A stretch of DNA of 51,822 bases from Prevotella sp. (GCA_031285905.1 JAITVH010000122.1:1-51822), one strand, 5' to 3'. Positions 42,180 through 51,528 are shown, counted from the first letter of the stretch. Program-made: numbers and translations. The notes: a model not told the origin generated them from the sequence alone.

Positions 42180-43394
42180 TTATTGTACTAAATCAGTAAT
42201 GTCATATTGTTCACGTAAACCGTCGAATCCGGATATATGCAGATTAAGTTTAGTTGATAAAGCACCTCCAGCAGTTCTTCGTATTACCTGAATATCTACA
42301 GGTGAAGCGGTTAATTGACCGAAAGTCCGGCTCTCATCTACAAATTCAAAATTATCAGTATCCTCTAGTGTTACCCACCAATTGCGTTCCTGTTTCATAT
42401 TCATCCTATAAGTTGCCATTGTGGATGTATTGGAAATACGCTCTATAGTATACATATCCAAGCTATTGGACGAATATACGGTAACCCAGTCCTTTACATC
42501 TACTTTAACTTCTACACCACCCTTGGCTGTCAGGTTCAGTAATAGTATTTTATTAGTCTTTGGGACAGTCTGTATTTCGATATCCCTTACAAAATTCTGC
42601 CCTCCTGCTGTAATAAAATTCACACCAAGCGTAATCCTATGAGTAGAAATATCTTCCGGTGAAGAAGACCGGTGAGCCGGAATTATAAAATCTATTGTAT
42701 CGCTTTTTTGATGTCCCTGAATATCCTCAGATGCCGAAAAAGAAACCGCTTTAGTCATTGCATAACTGGTTGTCTCAGGAGCATCCTTAGGATACAAGCT
42801 ACCATCCCATGCCAATGTTGTCGGCACATTCTTTAAAGAGAAAGTATGTCCGGCACCAATTTGGAAGCCCACTCCGTCTGCTAATACGACGCGCACTTTT
42901 GCAACATTCCGGTCGAGACTTGCTTGGGTATCTTTATCCTGATTATGTAATATTTCAACACCATCAAGCAAGGCTGTACGTATCTCCGGAACATCCGGTA
43001 ATATGTTGTTTTCGGGTGTTGTCCTCCACATTGGTAATTCATCTCTTTTGATAGAAGGATACCTCACCGGAGAAATCAGCTTAGAACGAATGTCGATCTC
43101 ATTACAGCCGACTAATACAAGATTCCACATCCCTACTTTCATGTCCATTTTCAGATTATTACCCGACCTTTCTACATTTAATACTTTATAATTGAAATGA
43201 TTGATCTTCGGATCTTGTCCGTTAAAGACATAAATATCTGTATAGTTCCGAATGTTATCCGATACATCTCCAAATTTTAACTGGAGTCCTTCCGGCACAA
43301 TTTCTTCTGACATCCCATTATCTTCATTAGCACATGAGTAGCTAAGAAAGAGCAGCAAGAGCATTAAAACTATATGTTTAGTATCTGTATACAT
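42180..43394 (-). CDS. Mfa2/FimB-like fimbrial lipoprotein
   Basis: This 404-residue protein has a signal peptide and lipobox (LLLLFLSYSC, cysteine at 21). It shows the fimbrillin-like beta pattern: RNYTDIYVFNGQD, MKVGMWNLVLVGCNEID, QASLDRNVAKVRVVL and ILLLNLTAKGGVEVKVDV followed by KDWV. Such lipoproteins serve as anchor or accessory subunits of type V fimbriae. The N-terminus after the cysteine is acidic (ANEDNGMSEEIVPEG). It lies directly upstream of the BACON tip gene (12 bases). Confidence 0.75.
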   Translation of the reverse strand: MYTDTKHIVLMLLLLFLSYSCANEDNGMSEEIVPEGLQLKFGDVSDNIRNYTDIYVFNGQDPKINHFNYKVLNVERSGNNLKMDMKVGMWNLVLVGCNEIDIRSKLISPVRYPSIKRDELPMWRTTPENNILPDVPEIRTALLDGVEILHNQDKDTQASLDRNVAKVRVVLADGVGFQIGAGHTFSLKNVPTTLAWDGSLYPKDAPETTSYAMTKAVSFSASEDIQGHQKSDTIDFIIPAHRSSSPEDISTHRITLGVNFITAGGQNFVRDIEIQTVPKTNKILLLNLTAKGGVEVKVDVKDWVTVYSSNSLDMYTIERISNTSTMATYRMNMKQERNWWVTLEDTDNFEFVDESRTFGQLTASPVDIQVIRRTAGGALSTKLNLHISGFDGLREQYDITDLVQ

Positions 43395-43441
43395 TTTTCC
43401 ATTTTTTATTTGGACATTATACTATTCTTGATTACCCGCTT

Positions 43442-43798
43442 TTACAAAGACATTGAAGACAAACCGGCATAGTTTAATGCACTCCAGCAGATTTCATCAT
43501 AGTTTAGAGAACGTATCTTATCAATAACATGTCTGTTTTCTATGCCGGTCAGGTCTTGTTTCAATATCGATTTATTTCTATCGCTATATGCGAAATGTAT
43601 CCATTTGTTATACTGAGTATCCGGAATTCCAATAACATTATTTTTCTGCCTATACCTAAAGGAGTAATTATGAGGAAAAAGATTAAGCCTTGTATTATTA
43701 CTAATAACCGCATCTTTCCTTAATCCCTTATCCATGCTGAATTCTTTTAATTCAGCATAATGGTAAGATAAGACAATGGGAACATTTATTGGTTTCAT
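43442..43798 (-). CDS. Small non-secreted protein of unknown function
   Basis: This 118-residue protein has no signal peptide. It is rich in Tyr and basic residues, with VLSYHYAELKEFSMDKG, NYSFRYRQKNN, YNKWIHFAYSDRNK and DEICWSALNYAGLSSM. I cannot assign a family. It lies between the propeller-protein gene (57 bases) and the fimbrial lipoprotein gene (47 bases), in the same direction. A real gene is likely, because the frame is long and conserved in direction, but confidence is modest. Confidence 0.5.
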   Translation of the reverse strand: MKPINVPIVLSYHYAELKEFSMDKGLRKDAVISNNTRLNLFPHNYSFRYRQKNNVIGIPDTQYNKWIHFAYSDRNKSILKQDLTGIENRHVIDKIRSLNYDEICWSALNYAGLSSMSL

Positions 43799-43855
43799 AC
43801 TTAATCCTTTAGGTTCAACAGAAATAGTGTTTAATTTTTCACTTAAAAAAATTGT

Positions 43856-46321
43856 TTATTCAGTGATTGAGAATCCTGCCGAAGATTCCGTTGGCGAAAT
43901 CAGTATATCAGGAGCATTGTCAGGTTTACTTACAGAATCAATGCCTACCACCAGTTTCTTCACTCCACTCTTTTCAGAATTGAACAGGATAATACCGTTC
44001 AGATTGATCGCACTCCGATTTCCATCTCCCCAGATACGCAGATCATGCCTGTTTGTGAAAACAAAATCCTTTCCTTCTTCTGCGGTAGTTTCCGGGCTGA
44101 CCGAGCCGGAAATAGCAATATCTCCTCCTGTAGCATTCGTTAATAATACTCCGTCAGAGGCTCTTACCAAAGACACTTTATAAAATCCGGAAACGATGTT
44201 GTTCATTCTGCCATGATCACCTAATGAAGTGATGGCAATATGTGCCGGCTGGTCTATTATATTGCCGATACAACTCAACATTGAACTTTCGAAATTTATA
44301 TTAGCATCATTTATAGCAAATATCTTCTTGAAATCTATTACCACAGACTTAGGTAGTTCATAGCGGGTATCTTCTAACGTTTTTACATTGAATGTACCAT
44401 TAGATGCCCCTTTTCCTATAACAATCCTTGGGCTCACACCCATATCAAAATCGTGATTGTCTGCGGTTCCCTTACCATAACTACCTTCTACTATAATATC
44501 CGATCCGGTAGCATTGATAAGTTCTTCTCCATTAGTTTTGAATATACCCAACTCATATTCAATATCTTGTACACCTTCAAGACCATCTTTTGTACGAATC
44601 ATCTTAACCAGGACTTCCTGATCTTCAATATCTCCGACTCCAACCGGTTTCACCAGATAGCTCTGATCTACATTAGCCAAATTAACTTCGAACATCTTAC
44701 GTCCTTCCATCAGGTTATTCGACTTAACCGGAACTTCTACTTCTTGTTTTATCATGTACCGTGCTGTACCATCATTTGAAGGCACAAACGAAAGACTTCC
44801 CTGAACAGGCCCATAATTATCAACTTTGTTTGCCGTTCCGTCCTTTGTAAAATACTCTACTTTTACAGGTATCGGAGCACCTTGTTCTGTAGTAGGATAA
44901 CCTGTAAGCGTAACTGTAAACAAAGCTGTAGTATAACCATTGACAGGCTTATTGATTTTCACATCCGATACATAGATACCATGACTCAATTTTATCAGGC
45001 GGTTCTTCATACCTTTAAATAATATGTCTCCATTTGAAGTAAAGAGTATATCTTCAAAGTCTTTTCTTTCATCTTCAATTGCATACCGGTCAAAAAGTAA
45101 TTCTCCTGTACCAGATAGCATACATACACGTCCTGTTGAACTACTGGTAAGGAAAATACCATTTGTAGTCATCCGTACCTGGTCGAAATTACCGTCTGTA
45201 GCTTTCTGATATGTTTGCCGCCCATCTTTGGACAGACCTATGATAGTACCACGTCCGCGCTCGGAATCGAAACCTACTACAACAGATTCTCCCGTTACAG
45301 GATCCATCTCCATACCTGATACAAAACCCTTAAGAATATATTTATTGAGATCGGTACCATCGCTGCGCAACAGATAATAGTAGCTTCTGTCGGTTGCGTT
45401 TCCACCAACTAATACATTCCCATTCTTAGCAAGGGACATGTAATGCAAAGATGTTTCGCTTGAAGCCGGCACAATCTCTTTGCTGAATATAATATCCCCT
45501 TCGGGACGGATCTTGATAATACGTCCGCCTGCAATTGTACTGTTACCTATAAGGAAAATATGATCATCCTCTGTTGTAACCATTTTACACATTTGGAAGT
45601 CAGGTTCTTGCAATTTTGTCACAAAGGCCGGCTTGCCATTGCTATCTAATCTGACAACAACAGAAAGGGTTCCTTCTTCTGCAGTAAAAGCTGCATGGAT
45701 ATATTCGCGAGAACTTCCCAATACATCGAACCCGATACAAGGGCCACCTTCATCCGAAATATACTTATATACTACTTTACCGGTTGCATCTACCTTCACA
45801 ATCATTCCGGCACGGAGTCCTCCTGCACGAGGTTCATAACCACCTAATACAAAGCTACCATCCTTGAGTTGCTCACCACAGAATAATTCGCTCCCCGGCT
45901 CTCCAACACATACATCCGTAAGAATTTCACCTGTTTTATCAGTAATAATAAATCGTCCGAATGCCTCTTTGTTTTTCTTTTTCTTTTTTGGAGACCAATC
46001 TTCTGACTGCCCCAATATCAATAATTTATCGTCTCCGATATGATAGGTGTTATTTATGGAAATAAAACCTTTAGACAACGTCCGGTTAGATAAAGTTTCT
46101 CCGTCTCTTTTGACCCAGGTAATAGTCGTTACCGCCTCATTATTCCCTATCATAGCTACTTCTCCTGACTTTACAGGACAAACATGTTGATAAGACATAC
46201 CTTCACCATATGTCCTGTCATACACTACAGGCATATATTGGGCCAACAATTCTACTGCCGGACAAAACATCGACAGTATTATGACCACCAGAGTGGCATA
46301 TAATTTACATTTAAATTGCAT
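43856..46321 (-). CDS. Secreted beta-propeller protein with Calx-beta domains
   Basis: This 821-residue protein has a signal peptide (KLYATLVVIILSMFCPAVE, cleavage near LLAQ). The N-terminal half (about 30-450) has repeated strands typical of a beta propeller (for example KSGEVAMIGNN, DGSFVLGGYEPRAGG, DHIFLIGNS, NGNVLVGGNATDRS, NGDILFKGMKNR). From about 455 a Calx-beta domain follows: VKVEYFTKDGTANKVDNY, then LMEGRKMFEVNLANV; further similar units run to the C-terminus. A KKKKKNKE stretch lies near residue 113. Calx-beta and propeller domains bind ligands or calcium in adhesins. It lies ten bases after ompA and belongs to the fimbrial transcript. Confidence 0.72.
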   Translation of the reverse strand: MQFKCKLYATLVVIILSMFCPAVELLAQYMPVVYDRTYGEGMSYQHVCPVKSGEVAMIGNNEAVTTITWVKRDGETLSNRTLSKGFISINNTYHIGDDKLLILGQSEDWSPKKKKKNKEAFGRFIITDKTGEILTDVCVGEPGSELFCGEQLKDGSFVLGGYEPRAGGLRAGMIVKVDATGKVVYKYISDEGGPCIGFDVLGSSREYIHAAFTAEEGTLSVVVRLDSNGKPAFVTKLQEPDFQMCKMVTTEDDHIFLIGNSTIAGGRIIKIRPEGDIIFSKEIVPASSETSLHYMSLAKNGNVLVGGNATDRSYYYLLRSDGTDLNKYILKGFVSGMEMDPVTGESVVVGFDSERGRGTIIGLSKDGRQTYQKATDGNFDQVRMTTNGIFLTSSSTGRVCMLSGTGELLFDRYAIEDERKDFEDILFTSNGDILFKGMKNRLIKLSHGIYVSDVKINKPVNGYTTALFTVTLTGYPTTEQGAPIPVKVEYFTKDGTANKVDNYGPVQGSLSFVPSNDGTARYMIKQEVEVPVKSNNLMEGRKMFEVNLANVDQSYLVKPVGVGDIEDQEVLVKMIRTKDGLEGVQDIEYELGIFKTNGEELINATGSDIIVEGSYGKGTADNHDFDMGVSPRIVIGKGASNGTFNVKTLEDTRYELPKSVVIDFKKIFAINDANINFESSMLSCIGNIIDQPAHIAITSLGDHGRMNNIVSGFYKVSLVRASDGVLLTNATGGDIAISGSVSPETTAEEGKDFVFTNRHDLRIWGDGNRSAINLNGIILFNSEKSGVKKLVVGIDSVSKPDNAPDILISPTESSAGFSITE

Positions 46322-46331
46322 TGTGATATTT

Positions 46332-48221
46332 TTATTTGGTTATTGCTTTTATGTCTACGCGCCTCGCATCCCGATTCAGCCAGATTTTATTCATTAAAAG
46401 ATCTTTGTAACTATGGCCGGGCGTATCCTCTTTATATATTTTTTCACCGAGAGTATCCGGTAAATTAAGGGGTAACTGCCCTTTTCCAAAAATCATAAAT
46501 TCAACGTTAACCCCCTGCAGAGCGAGCCTGTCGGCCACCTCTTTCGCTCTTTTTGTAGAAAGACTGAGATTATATTCTTCCCTGCCTATTTCATCGGCAT
46601 ACCCTTCAATAAAAAGTGTATCTACCTGATTAAAATCCATTTTCTTTCGCCAGGTATCCAATTCGGACATAGTGTCATCTCTTAACACATGGCTATCGAA
46701 GTCAAAATATACGCTCACCATATGTTCCATAAACCGGCTGCTTGGCAGTTCTATCTGCCTGGGAACATTTATTTTTCTCTCTTCTCTGGCCAGATTAATA
46801 GAACCATTCGATATTGCCTGAGCTTCGGACATGCCGAACAAAAGGTTATTATTTTCTATTTCCCTTTTATTACGTTCGAAATAAAAGATGTCATCTTTAT
46901 TTGCAACATTCCTGTCAGAAACCACATATCCCCTGTCTCCATCAATATGTAGTAAACTAAAGTCATTCAAAACTGTGTTTATCGGATAATCGAAGTGTAC
47001 AAGGCTTCCGGCTACTACATGCCCATTTTCATAGCTTATACCATATATATCGTATCCGCCGAAACCGACATGCCCGTTCGATGAAAATATAAACATATCT
47101 TCGAATATTCCCGGTGATATTTCATCTCCTTCCGTATTTACCTGAGCACCCAGATTAACCGGTTCTCCCCAGGTATTGTTACGATCGTCCCATTGTGTAA
47201 CATATATATCATATCCACCATATCCGCCGGGCATATCCGAAGCAAATAAAAGCGACCTGTCGTTATCGAATAAGAAAGGATGAGAATAAGAATATCCCGG
47301 CTTTTGAGGAAAAGCTTCTTTAAAGGAAGACCACCCCTTGCGCTTTTCATCATAATTTGAATAATACAATTTAGTTTGAAAAGTGCTGAGCCCTTGCTTT
47401 GTCATACCTATCCCTTCTCCTTTTTCGTAAGATACCTGTGTAACAACCATCCTGGTCATATTGCGGGAAAATGACATGGGCCCGTTTTGTAAGTCAATCG
47501 GAATCATATCCAATAGTCTCTTTTTAGTCGTTTCCTGATTTTTTATTGAATATTCTGAGTTTTCATTCAATGAAAAGTAGCCACTGCGATGATAGAATTT
47601 TTTGTTGGGATCATGGAAACGGCTTTTACTGCTGGCATAAAAATATTCCCCTTCTTTCACCCCAATCCAAAATTCCGAATTGGCTGTATTCGCATTATCC
47701 AATACCCGTATTGAGAACTCAGGAGTACCAACGGGTAAAAATCCGTCTTCATAATTTAATGCATGTAATATATTTTGATATCGCTGATCTGCATGGTAGG
47801 TATCCTGATAAGCATATTTGCGGGCAATGCCTATAGCTTTCATCTTCTGTCCCGAAAAACGCAATGCATCCAAAAAATTACAAACATCAACTGAACTGAA
47901 TAACTCTTCAGACAATGCCATAGCTGTTTCATAATGCGGTATTGCAGAAACATAGTCAAGCAAGGTCAAATATAGCCGGGCTGTTTTGAGATGCAATGCC
48001 GCAGAATAATCGACACTCAACTGTTGCTTAAGAGCCTCTTCATAGATCTCCATTGCTTTGTCAAAATCCTGCTGAATGAATTTTCTGTCAGCCTGTGATT
48101 CCAGTCCTCGAGCTCTCCGGTCTCCTTCTGTTTCTTTCTTTATATCCTTTGCCGATATAATTAAAGGAAGTACCCAAAGAAGGGATAAGAATATAATTCG
48201 TTTTAATATATTGTGAATCAT
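46332..48221 (-). CDS. OmpA-family protein with TPR and propeller repeats
   Basis: This 629-residue protein has a signal peptide (KRIIFLSLLWVLPLIISA). TPR-like helices follow at about 35-120 (QQDFDKAMEIYEEALKQQL, DYVSAIPHYETAMAL). A PD40/WD-like propeller covers about 170-450, with SLLFASDMPGGYGGYDIYVT and ISPGIFEDMFIFSSNGHVGF. A C-terminal OmpA peptidoglycan-binding domain starts near 505: VYFDFDSHVLRDD and then IEGYADEIGREEYNLSLSTK, with the aspartate and arginine that bind diaminopimelate. This domain set resembles PorE-type proteins. It would anchor an outer-membrane structure to the wall. It lies 11 bases after the DUF3575 gene. Confidence 0.88.
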   Translation of the reverse strand: MIHNILKRIIFLSLLWVLPLIISAKDIKKETEGDRRARGLESQADRKFIQQDFDKAMEIYEEALKQQLSVDYSAALHLKTARLYLTLLDYVSAIPHYETAMALSEELFSSVDVCNFLDALRFSGQKMKAIGIARKYAYQDTYHADQRYQNILHALNYEDGFLPVGTPEFSIRVLDNANTANSEFWIGVKEGEYFYASSKSRFHDPNKKFYHRSGYFSLNENSEYSIKNQETTKKRLLDMIPIDLQNGPMSFSRNMTRMVVTQVSYEKGEGIGMTKQGLSTFQTKLYYSNYDEKRKGWSSFKEAFPQKPGYSYSHPFLFDNDRSLLFASDMPGGYGGYDIYVTQWDDRNNTWGEPVNLGAQVNTEGDEISPGIFEDMFIFSSNGHVGFGGYDIYGISYENGHVVAGSLVHFDYPINTVLNDFSLLHIDGDRGYVVSDRNVANKDDIFYFERNKREIENNNLLFGMSEAQAISNGSINLAREERKINVPRQIELPSSRFMEHMVSVYFDFDSHVLRDDTMSELDTWRKKMDFNQVDTLFIEGYADEIGREEYNLSLSTKRAKEVADRLALQGVNVEFMIFGKGQLPLNLPDTLGEKIYKEDTPGHSYKDLLMNKIWLNRDARRVDIKAITK

Positions 48222-48232
48222 CGTTTTATATT

Positions 48233-48838
48233 TTATCTGAATATATTATATACTAACGACGCACCTATTTTTGTAGGGCCTACATAGCTCTTTGTTTTCT
48301 TGCTTTCAAGTTTAAAATCAGCATATTGTCCCCCTAACTCATATTTATCATATTGTAAATGAGCATATCCTATACCTATATTAGTATCGATACGGAAACG
48401 GCTGGAGAGATAAAACTTGTATCCAACAGAAATTCCGGCCGATATTCCCCATCCTTTGCGCCGATAACTTGTTTTCTCATCATCTTTTTCTTTCAGGCCG
48501 ATATTAAAATTTCCAGCCATGGCATACGGCCCTATATAGAAACCATCCCACAAGTCATTAGTATAGTAATATTTAGGATTGACGTAATATCTGAAATCTA
48601 CGCTGCCGACAAGTACCCTGAATACTTCTTCGTTCTTTTTGAACATATAAGGCATCCACATTACATCTGCGTTTACTGTCAACTGCCTCCCTACAGACCA
48701 TTCTACTCCGATATTGGGGCTACCTGTGAGAATAAAGGGTGCGTTTGTTTTTATCGCCTGAGACCGGGCTTCCTGACTGTAACAGAAAAACATTACCAGC
48801 AACGCCGCTATAGAAATATGTAGTAAAAAACGTTTCAT
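48233..48838 (-). CDS. DUF3575 outer-membrane protein
   Basis: This 201-residue protein has a signal peptide (LLHISIAALLVMFFCYSQEA) and matches DUF3575: IKTNAPFILTGSPNIGVEW, RQLTVNADVMWMPY, YYVNPKYYYTNDLWDGFYIG and a barrel-like C-terminus ending YNIFR. In Bacteroides, DUF3575 genes occur in fimbrial operons next to fimbrillin and DUF3868 genes, which fits the neighbourhood. It is probably a small outer-membrane barrel used in fimbrial assembly or export. Confidence 0.87.
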   Translation of the reverse strand: MKRFLLHISIAALLVMFFCYSQEARSQAIKTNAPFILTGSPNIGVEWSVGRQLTVNADVMWMPYMFKKNEEVFRVLVGSVDFRYYVNPKYYYTNDLWDGFYIGPYAMAGNFNIGLKEKDDEKTSYRRKGWGISAGISVGYKFYLSSRFRIDTNIGIGYAHLQYDKYELGGQYADFKLESKKTKSYVGPTKIGASLVYNIFR

Positions 48839-48879
48839 TGAATAAAATATATTAATGGATATTCTCTATATTTTCCTTT

Positions 48880-49893
48880 TTATATACTTATACCTCCACC
48901 GCTTGGATCCGAATCGTCTTCCGATTCTATCTGAGGATTCCACTCTTCTAAATTATCGAGACGAAGTATGGTGATATTATTCCCATCAACTTCAACAACG
49001 AGAGTCTCATCCATATGGAGTACAACAGGATTTCTGTTTTTATCTTTAACTGCTATATTTAAATAGGACAGTGAAGTATCGTCTTGCCCTATAAAGCTTA
49101 AGTTGAGATCAATAGGTTCAAATTCTCTCCCTTCCTGAGAAAGATCAGGTGAAGGATAATAATTGTTTTGAACACCAAATTCGAAATCTTTATATTCAAG
49201 CTTAAAAGGTGTAGATGTCAATAGCATCTTATCATCAGGTGTTTTCCGCGAAGACCGGGTATTATCGGTAATTACGTCCATTTTCGATAGATATTGAGTT
49301 ACACCTATACCCCGTGCTTCAATCTTTATTTTTTTGATATTATTATATGTTAGTGAAGGATCTATTTTAGTTAGATTCTTGAAGGCGATACAAATACGCC
49401 CTGTATATTTTGTTTCGAACAACACTGTATCTATGACCAAAGGGCCAGGAAAGTGAATGGTCGGATTTTTATATTCTACATAAATTGCCTGAGGCTCTTC
49501 ATAATAGAGGCCATCAGCAGATTGTTTCAGTTCAAATCGGGCTTGACTGTGTGAACTCAAATCTATTAGGCTTGTTTCTTGCAGTTCTGTAAAATTGTAT
49601 ACTGAATAGGTTCCCGGATAAAGTCTGAAATTAAAGTTTCCATATATACTACGGGCATTTTCGGCAAATGGATGATATGAATATCTTTCTTTTTGCAGAT
49701 CGCCGTTATATATAAGAATGTTGACATCCTCTACTTTATAGTCTTCCGTCCTGACATTCTTATCTGCTTTCGGAATATATACTACATAATTTGTTTCATC
49801 CTCGAAATAGTCGTAAGTACAAGATGTAACAAGCAGTAATAAGAATAATGCGATTAGTAGATAAAAACCTGATATGTGATATTCTTTAATCAT
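48880..49893 (-). CDS. Fimbrial anchor-like lipoprotein (DUF5119/Mfa2-like)
   Basis: This protein is 337 residues from the ATG whose first base is 49893; a GTG at 49917 extends the frame by eight codons. It has a signal peptide and lipobox (LLLLVTSC, then TYDYFEDE). The body shows the anchor pattern: VEDVNILIYNGDLQKERYSY, FNFRLYPGTYSVYNFTEL and VLFETKYTGRICIAFKNLTK. I compare it with DUF5119/Mfa2 proteins, which cap or anchor the fimbrial shaft. It is the first gene after the major subunit and lies beyond a large hairpin, consistent with lower expression. Confidence 0.75.
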   Translation of the reverse strand: MIKEYHISGFYLLIALFLLLLVTSCTYDYFEDETNYVVYIPKADKNVRTEDYKVEDVNILIYNGDLQKERYSYHPFAENARSIYGNFNFRLYPGTYSVYNFTELQETSLIDLSSHSQARFELKQSADGLYYEEPQAIYVEYKNPTIHFPGPLVIDTVLFETKYTGRICIAFKNLTKIDPSLTYNNIKKIKIEARGIGVTQYLSKMDVITDNTRSSRKTPDDKMLLTSTPFKLEYKDFEFGVQNNYYPSPDLSQEGREFEPIDLNLSFIGQDDTSLSYLNIAVKDKNRNPVVLHMDETLVVEVDGNNITILRLDNLEEWNPQIESEDDSDPSGGGISI

Positions 49894-49930
49894 TTTTATT
49901 TTAGATAAGATAAACACTTTCAGTATGAGA

Positions 49931-49991
49931 TTACCTTAAGGGCAATGCTTCTGCTTCATAAAAGAGAAGCATTGCTCTATAATTAAGGTAA
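49931..49991 (-). promoter_or_regulatory. Large intergenic hairpin after the major fimbrillin gene
   Basis: GCAATGCTTCT (49942-49952) pairs perfectly with AGAAGCATTGC (49965-49975), extended by GG with TC. Beyond a five-base bulge (49978-49982) TTACCTTAA (49931-49939) pairs with TTAAGGTAA (49983-49991). This gives about 22 pairs over a 12-base loop, with no T-tract after it on the minus strand. It would stabilise the upstream message or reduce read-through. Confidence 0.75.
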
Positions 49992-50036
49992 AGTATAATG
50001 TTCAATTAACCTGTTATCAATATCTGATGTCCAGAC

Positions 50037-51281
50037 TTAGATATTATGATCTTCACGTTCGATATTGGTGTTCCAATCTTCCGGAGATCCCACCTTGATA
50101 TTCAAACCTCCGGTTTTTTCCGGATTATACGGATTATCAGTGTAACCTTTTGATGTAATAGTCAAGTTTACTTCACGTATTATGTTTGGAGAGAATACGC
50201 CGTTTATAGTACCAAACCAGTATACAGGTTGCGCGACTGGTGCAATTGATCCATCTGCATATTCATAATCTTTAGGAGCCCAACCAGCAAGAACGATGTA
50301 GTATTTTCTTGATGCAGTAGCATCAGCGTCTGAAGCTTTACCTTCTGCTCTTGATGCATTAGGCAATACCCTGATATCATTCCAAAGAGTAAATTCAGTA
50401 TCGATAATTTGAACCGGATTATAATCTGCTGCAGCAGGATTAGCAGTTTTGAAAGTCCCTGTACCTTCAGCACCGATCATTATTCTGTCATCGTCAGAAC
50501 TAGCATATACACCTCCGGCAAATGAGCCTAGTTTAAGTCCCATTCCTACCGGCATATTGTGTATTACTATAAAGTTTTTAGCGTGTGCGAAATCTACATC
50601 ACTTAATTTAGGAGCATCCTCCTTATCAGTTTTATCAATTCTTACACGCATAAGAGAAATTTCTCTTCTCAATTTCAATTCGCCGGCAGTAGCAAGATCA
50701 GTTAATACCCCTTCTACTATCGTCACATCCGATTTATATGCTGTAAACACCTCAGATGTAGGCGCATAAGCCACATCTCCGTTTTCGAAGTCATGTCCTG
50801 CAGGGAAGGCCGATTTCTTCAAATCAATAAATATCTCAGAATTGATTTTCTTATTCTCAACATTATATTGATCCAATTTAATCCAGTTCACACCATAATC
50901 TAATGATGTTGCGATAGGATCGATGTTGCTATTAATATTGGCAACAAGCGCCAGTTCATAAGTGCCTTCAGGAACGTTAGTCCATTTAAATATTTTTTCT
51001 GCACCTCCATCCTGTGGATCAAAAATTCTGGAAAAAGCCACCTCACCGCTAGTTTTATCATACAAAAACATTTGTATTTCATTCACATTATCCCAACTGG
51101 TTTTTGGAATAGCAGTAGATAAGGAGGTTGCCTTTTGTGCAATAGCGTCAAAACTGATCTTGGCTTTTAATTCACCATTTTTCTTGTTTGTCCCTGTACC
51201 CGTATCTTCATCGCTCCCACAAGCGGAGAACAATAAGGCTAGGGAAAGCAGACTAATAAATACTTTTTTCATGTTCGTCAT
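50037..51281 (-). CDS. Major fimbrillin (Mfa1/FimA-like type V pilin)
   Basis: This 414-residue lipoprotein has a signal peptide and lipobox (SLALLFSACGSDED, lipidated Cys at about 21). It has the type V pilin plan: an N-terminal domain with WDNVNEIQMFLYDK, VPEGTYELALVANIN and LRREISLMRVRIDK (an arginine-rich stretch where a protease processes family members), and a C-terminal domain ending VNLTITSKGYTDNP, PEKTGGLNIKV and SPEDWNTNIE. Family pilins are exported as lipoproteins, cut by an arginine- or lysine-specific protease, and polymerised by donor-strand exchange. It is the first gene of the operon. The ATG at 51281 gives MTNMKK; a second at 51272 is equally possible. Confidence 0.85.
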   Translation of the reverse strand: MTNMKKVFISLLSLALLFSACGSDEDTGTGTNKKNGELKAKISFDAIAQKATSLSTAIPKTSWDNVNEIQMFLYDKTSGEVAFSRIFDPQDGGAEKIFKWTNVPEGTYELALVANINSNIDPIATSLDYGVNWIKLDQYNVENKKINSEIFIDLKKSAFPAGHDFENGDVAYAPTSEVFTAYKSDVTIVEGVLTDLATAGELKLRREISLMRVRIDKTDKEDAPKLSDVDFAHAKNFIVIHNMPVGMGLKLGSFAGGVYASSDDDRIMIGAEGTGTFKTANPAAADYNPVQIIDTEFTLWNDIRVLPNASRAEGKASDADATASRKYYIVLAGWAPKDYEYADGSIAPVAQPVYWFGTINGVFSPNIIREVNLTITSKGYTDNPYNPEKTGGLNIKVGSPEDWNTNIEREDHNI

Positions 51282-51378
51282 TTTTATTAAAATAATTTAT
51301 AATAGAGTTTAGCTTATATGTTTTATTTATACTGTTTCAGAAGAATGTGAAGACATAGGAACCACTGCAAACATCTAC

Positions 51379-51386
51379 CAAATGTA
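51379..51386 (-). promoter_or_regulatory. Candidate minus-7 element of the major fimbrillin
   Basis: On the minus strand the box TACATTTG matches TAnnTTTG. No good minus-33 TTTG lies 19-21 bases upstream, so an activator may be needed. The leader would be about 95 bases. Confidence 0.35.
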
Positions 51387-51528
51387 AATATTTGTTAATA
51401 CCGATAAGGAGTATATACCCGATTACACATCAATAATATAGCTCTCTAATAAGAGAGAGTCTCCTTCAAAAAAAATCTAATTATTCTGGGTTAATGATAT
51501 GTTTTAATAATAGTAAAAAATTAGCCAT

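Noticed and set aside
42254-42642. Plus-strand frames over the fimbrial lipoprotein genes
   Set aside because: They are shadows of the minus-strand genes, which have signal peptides and domain patterns.
37755-43798. A diversity-generating retroelement targeting the fimbrial tip
   Set aside because: No reverse transcriptase, Avd-like protein or template/variable repeat pair was found in the window.
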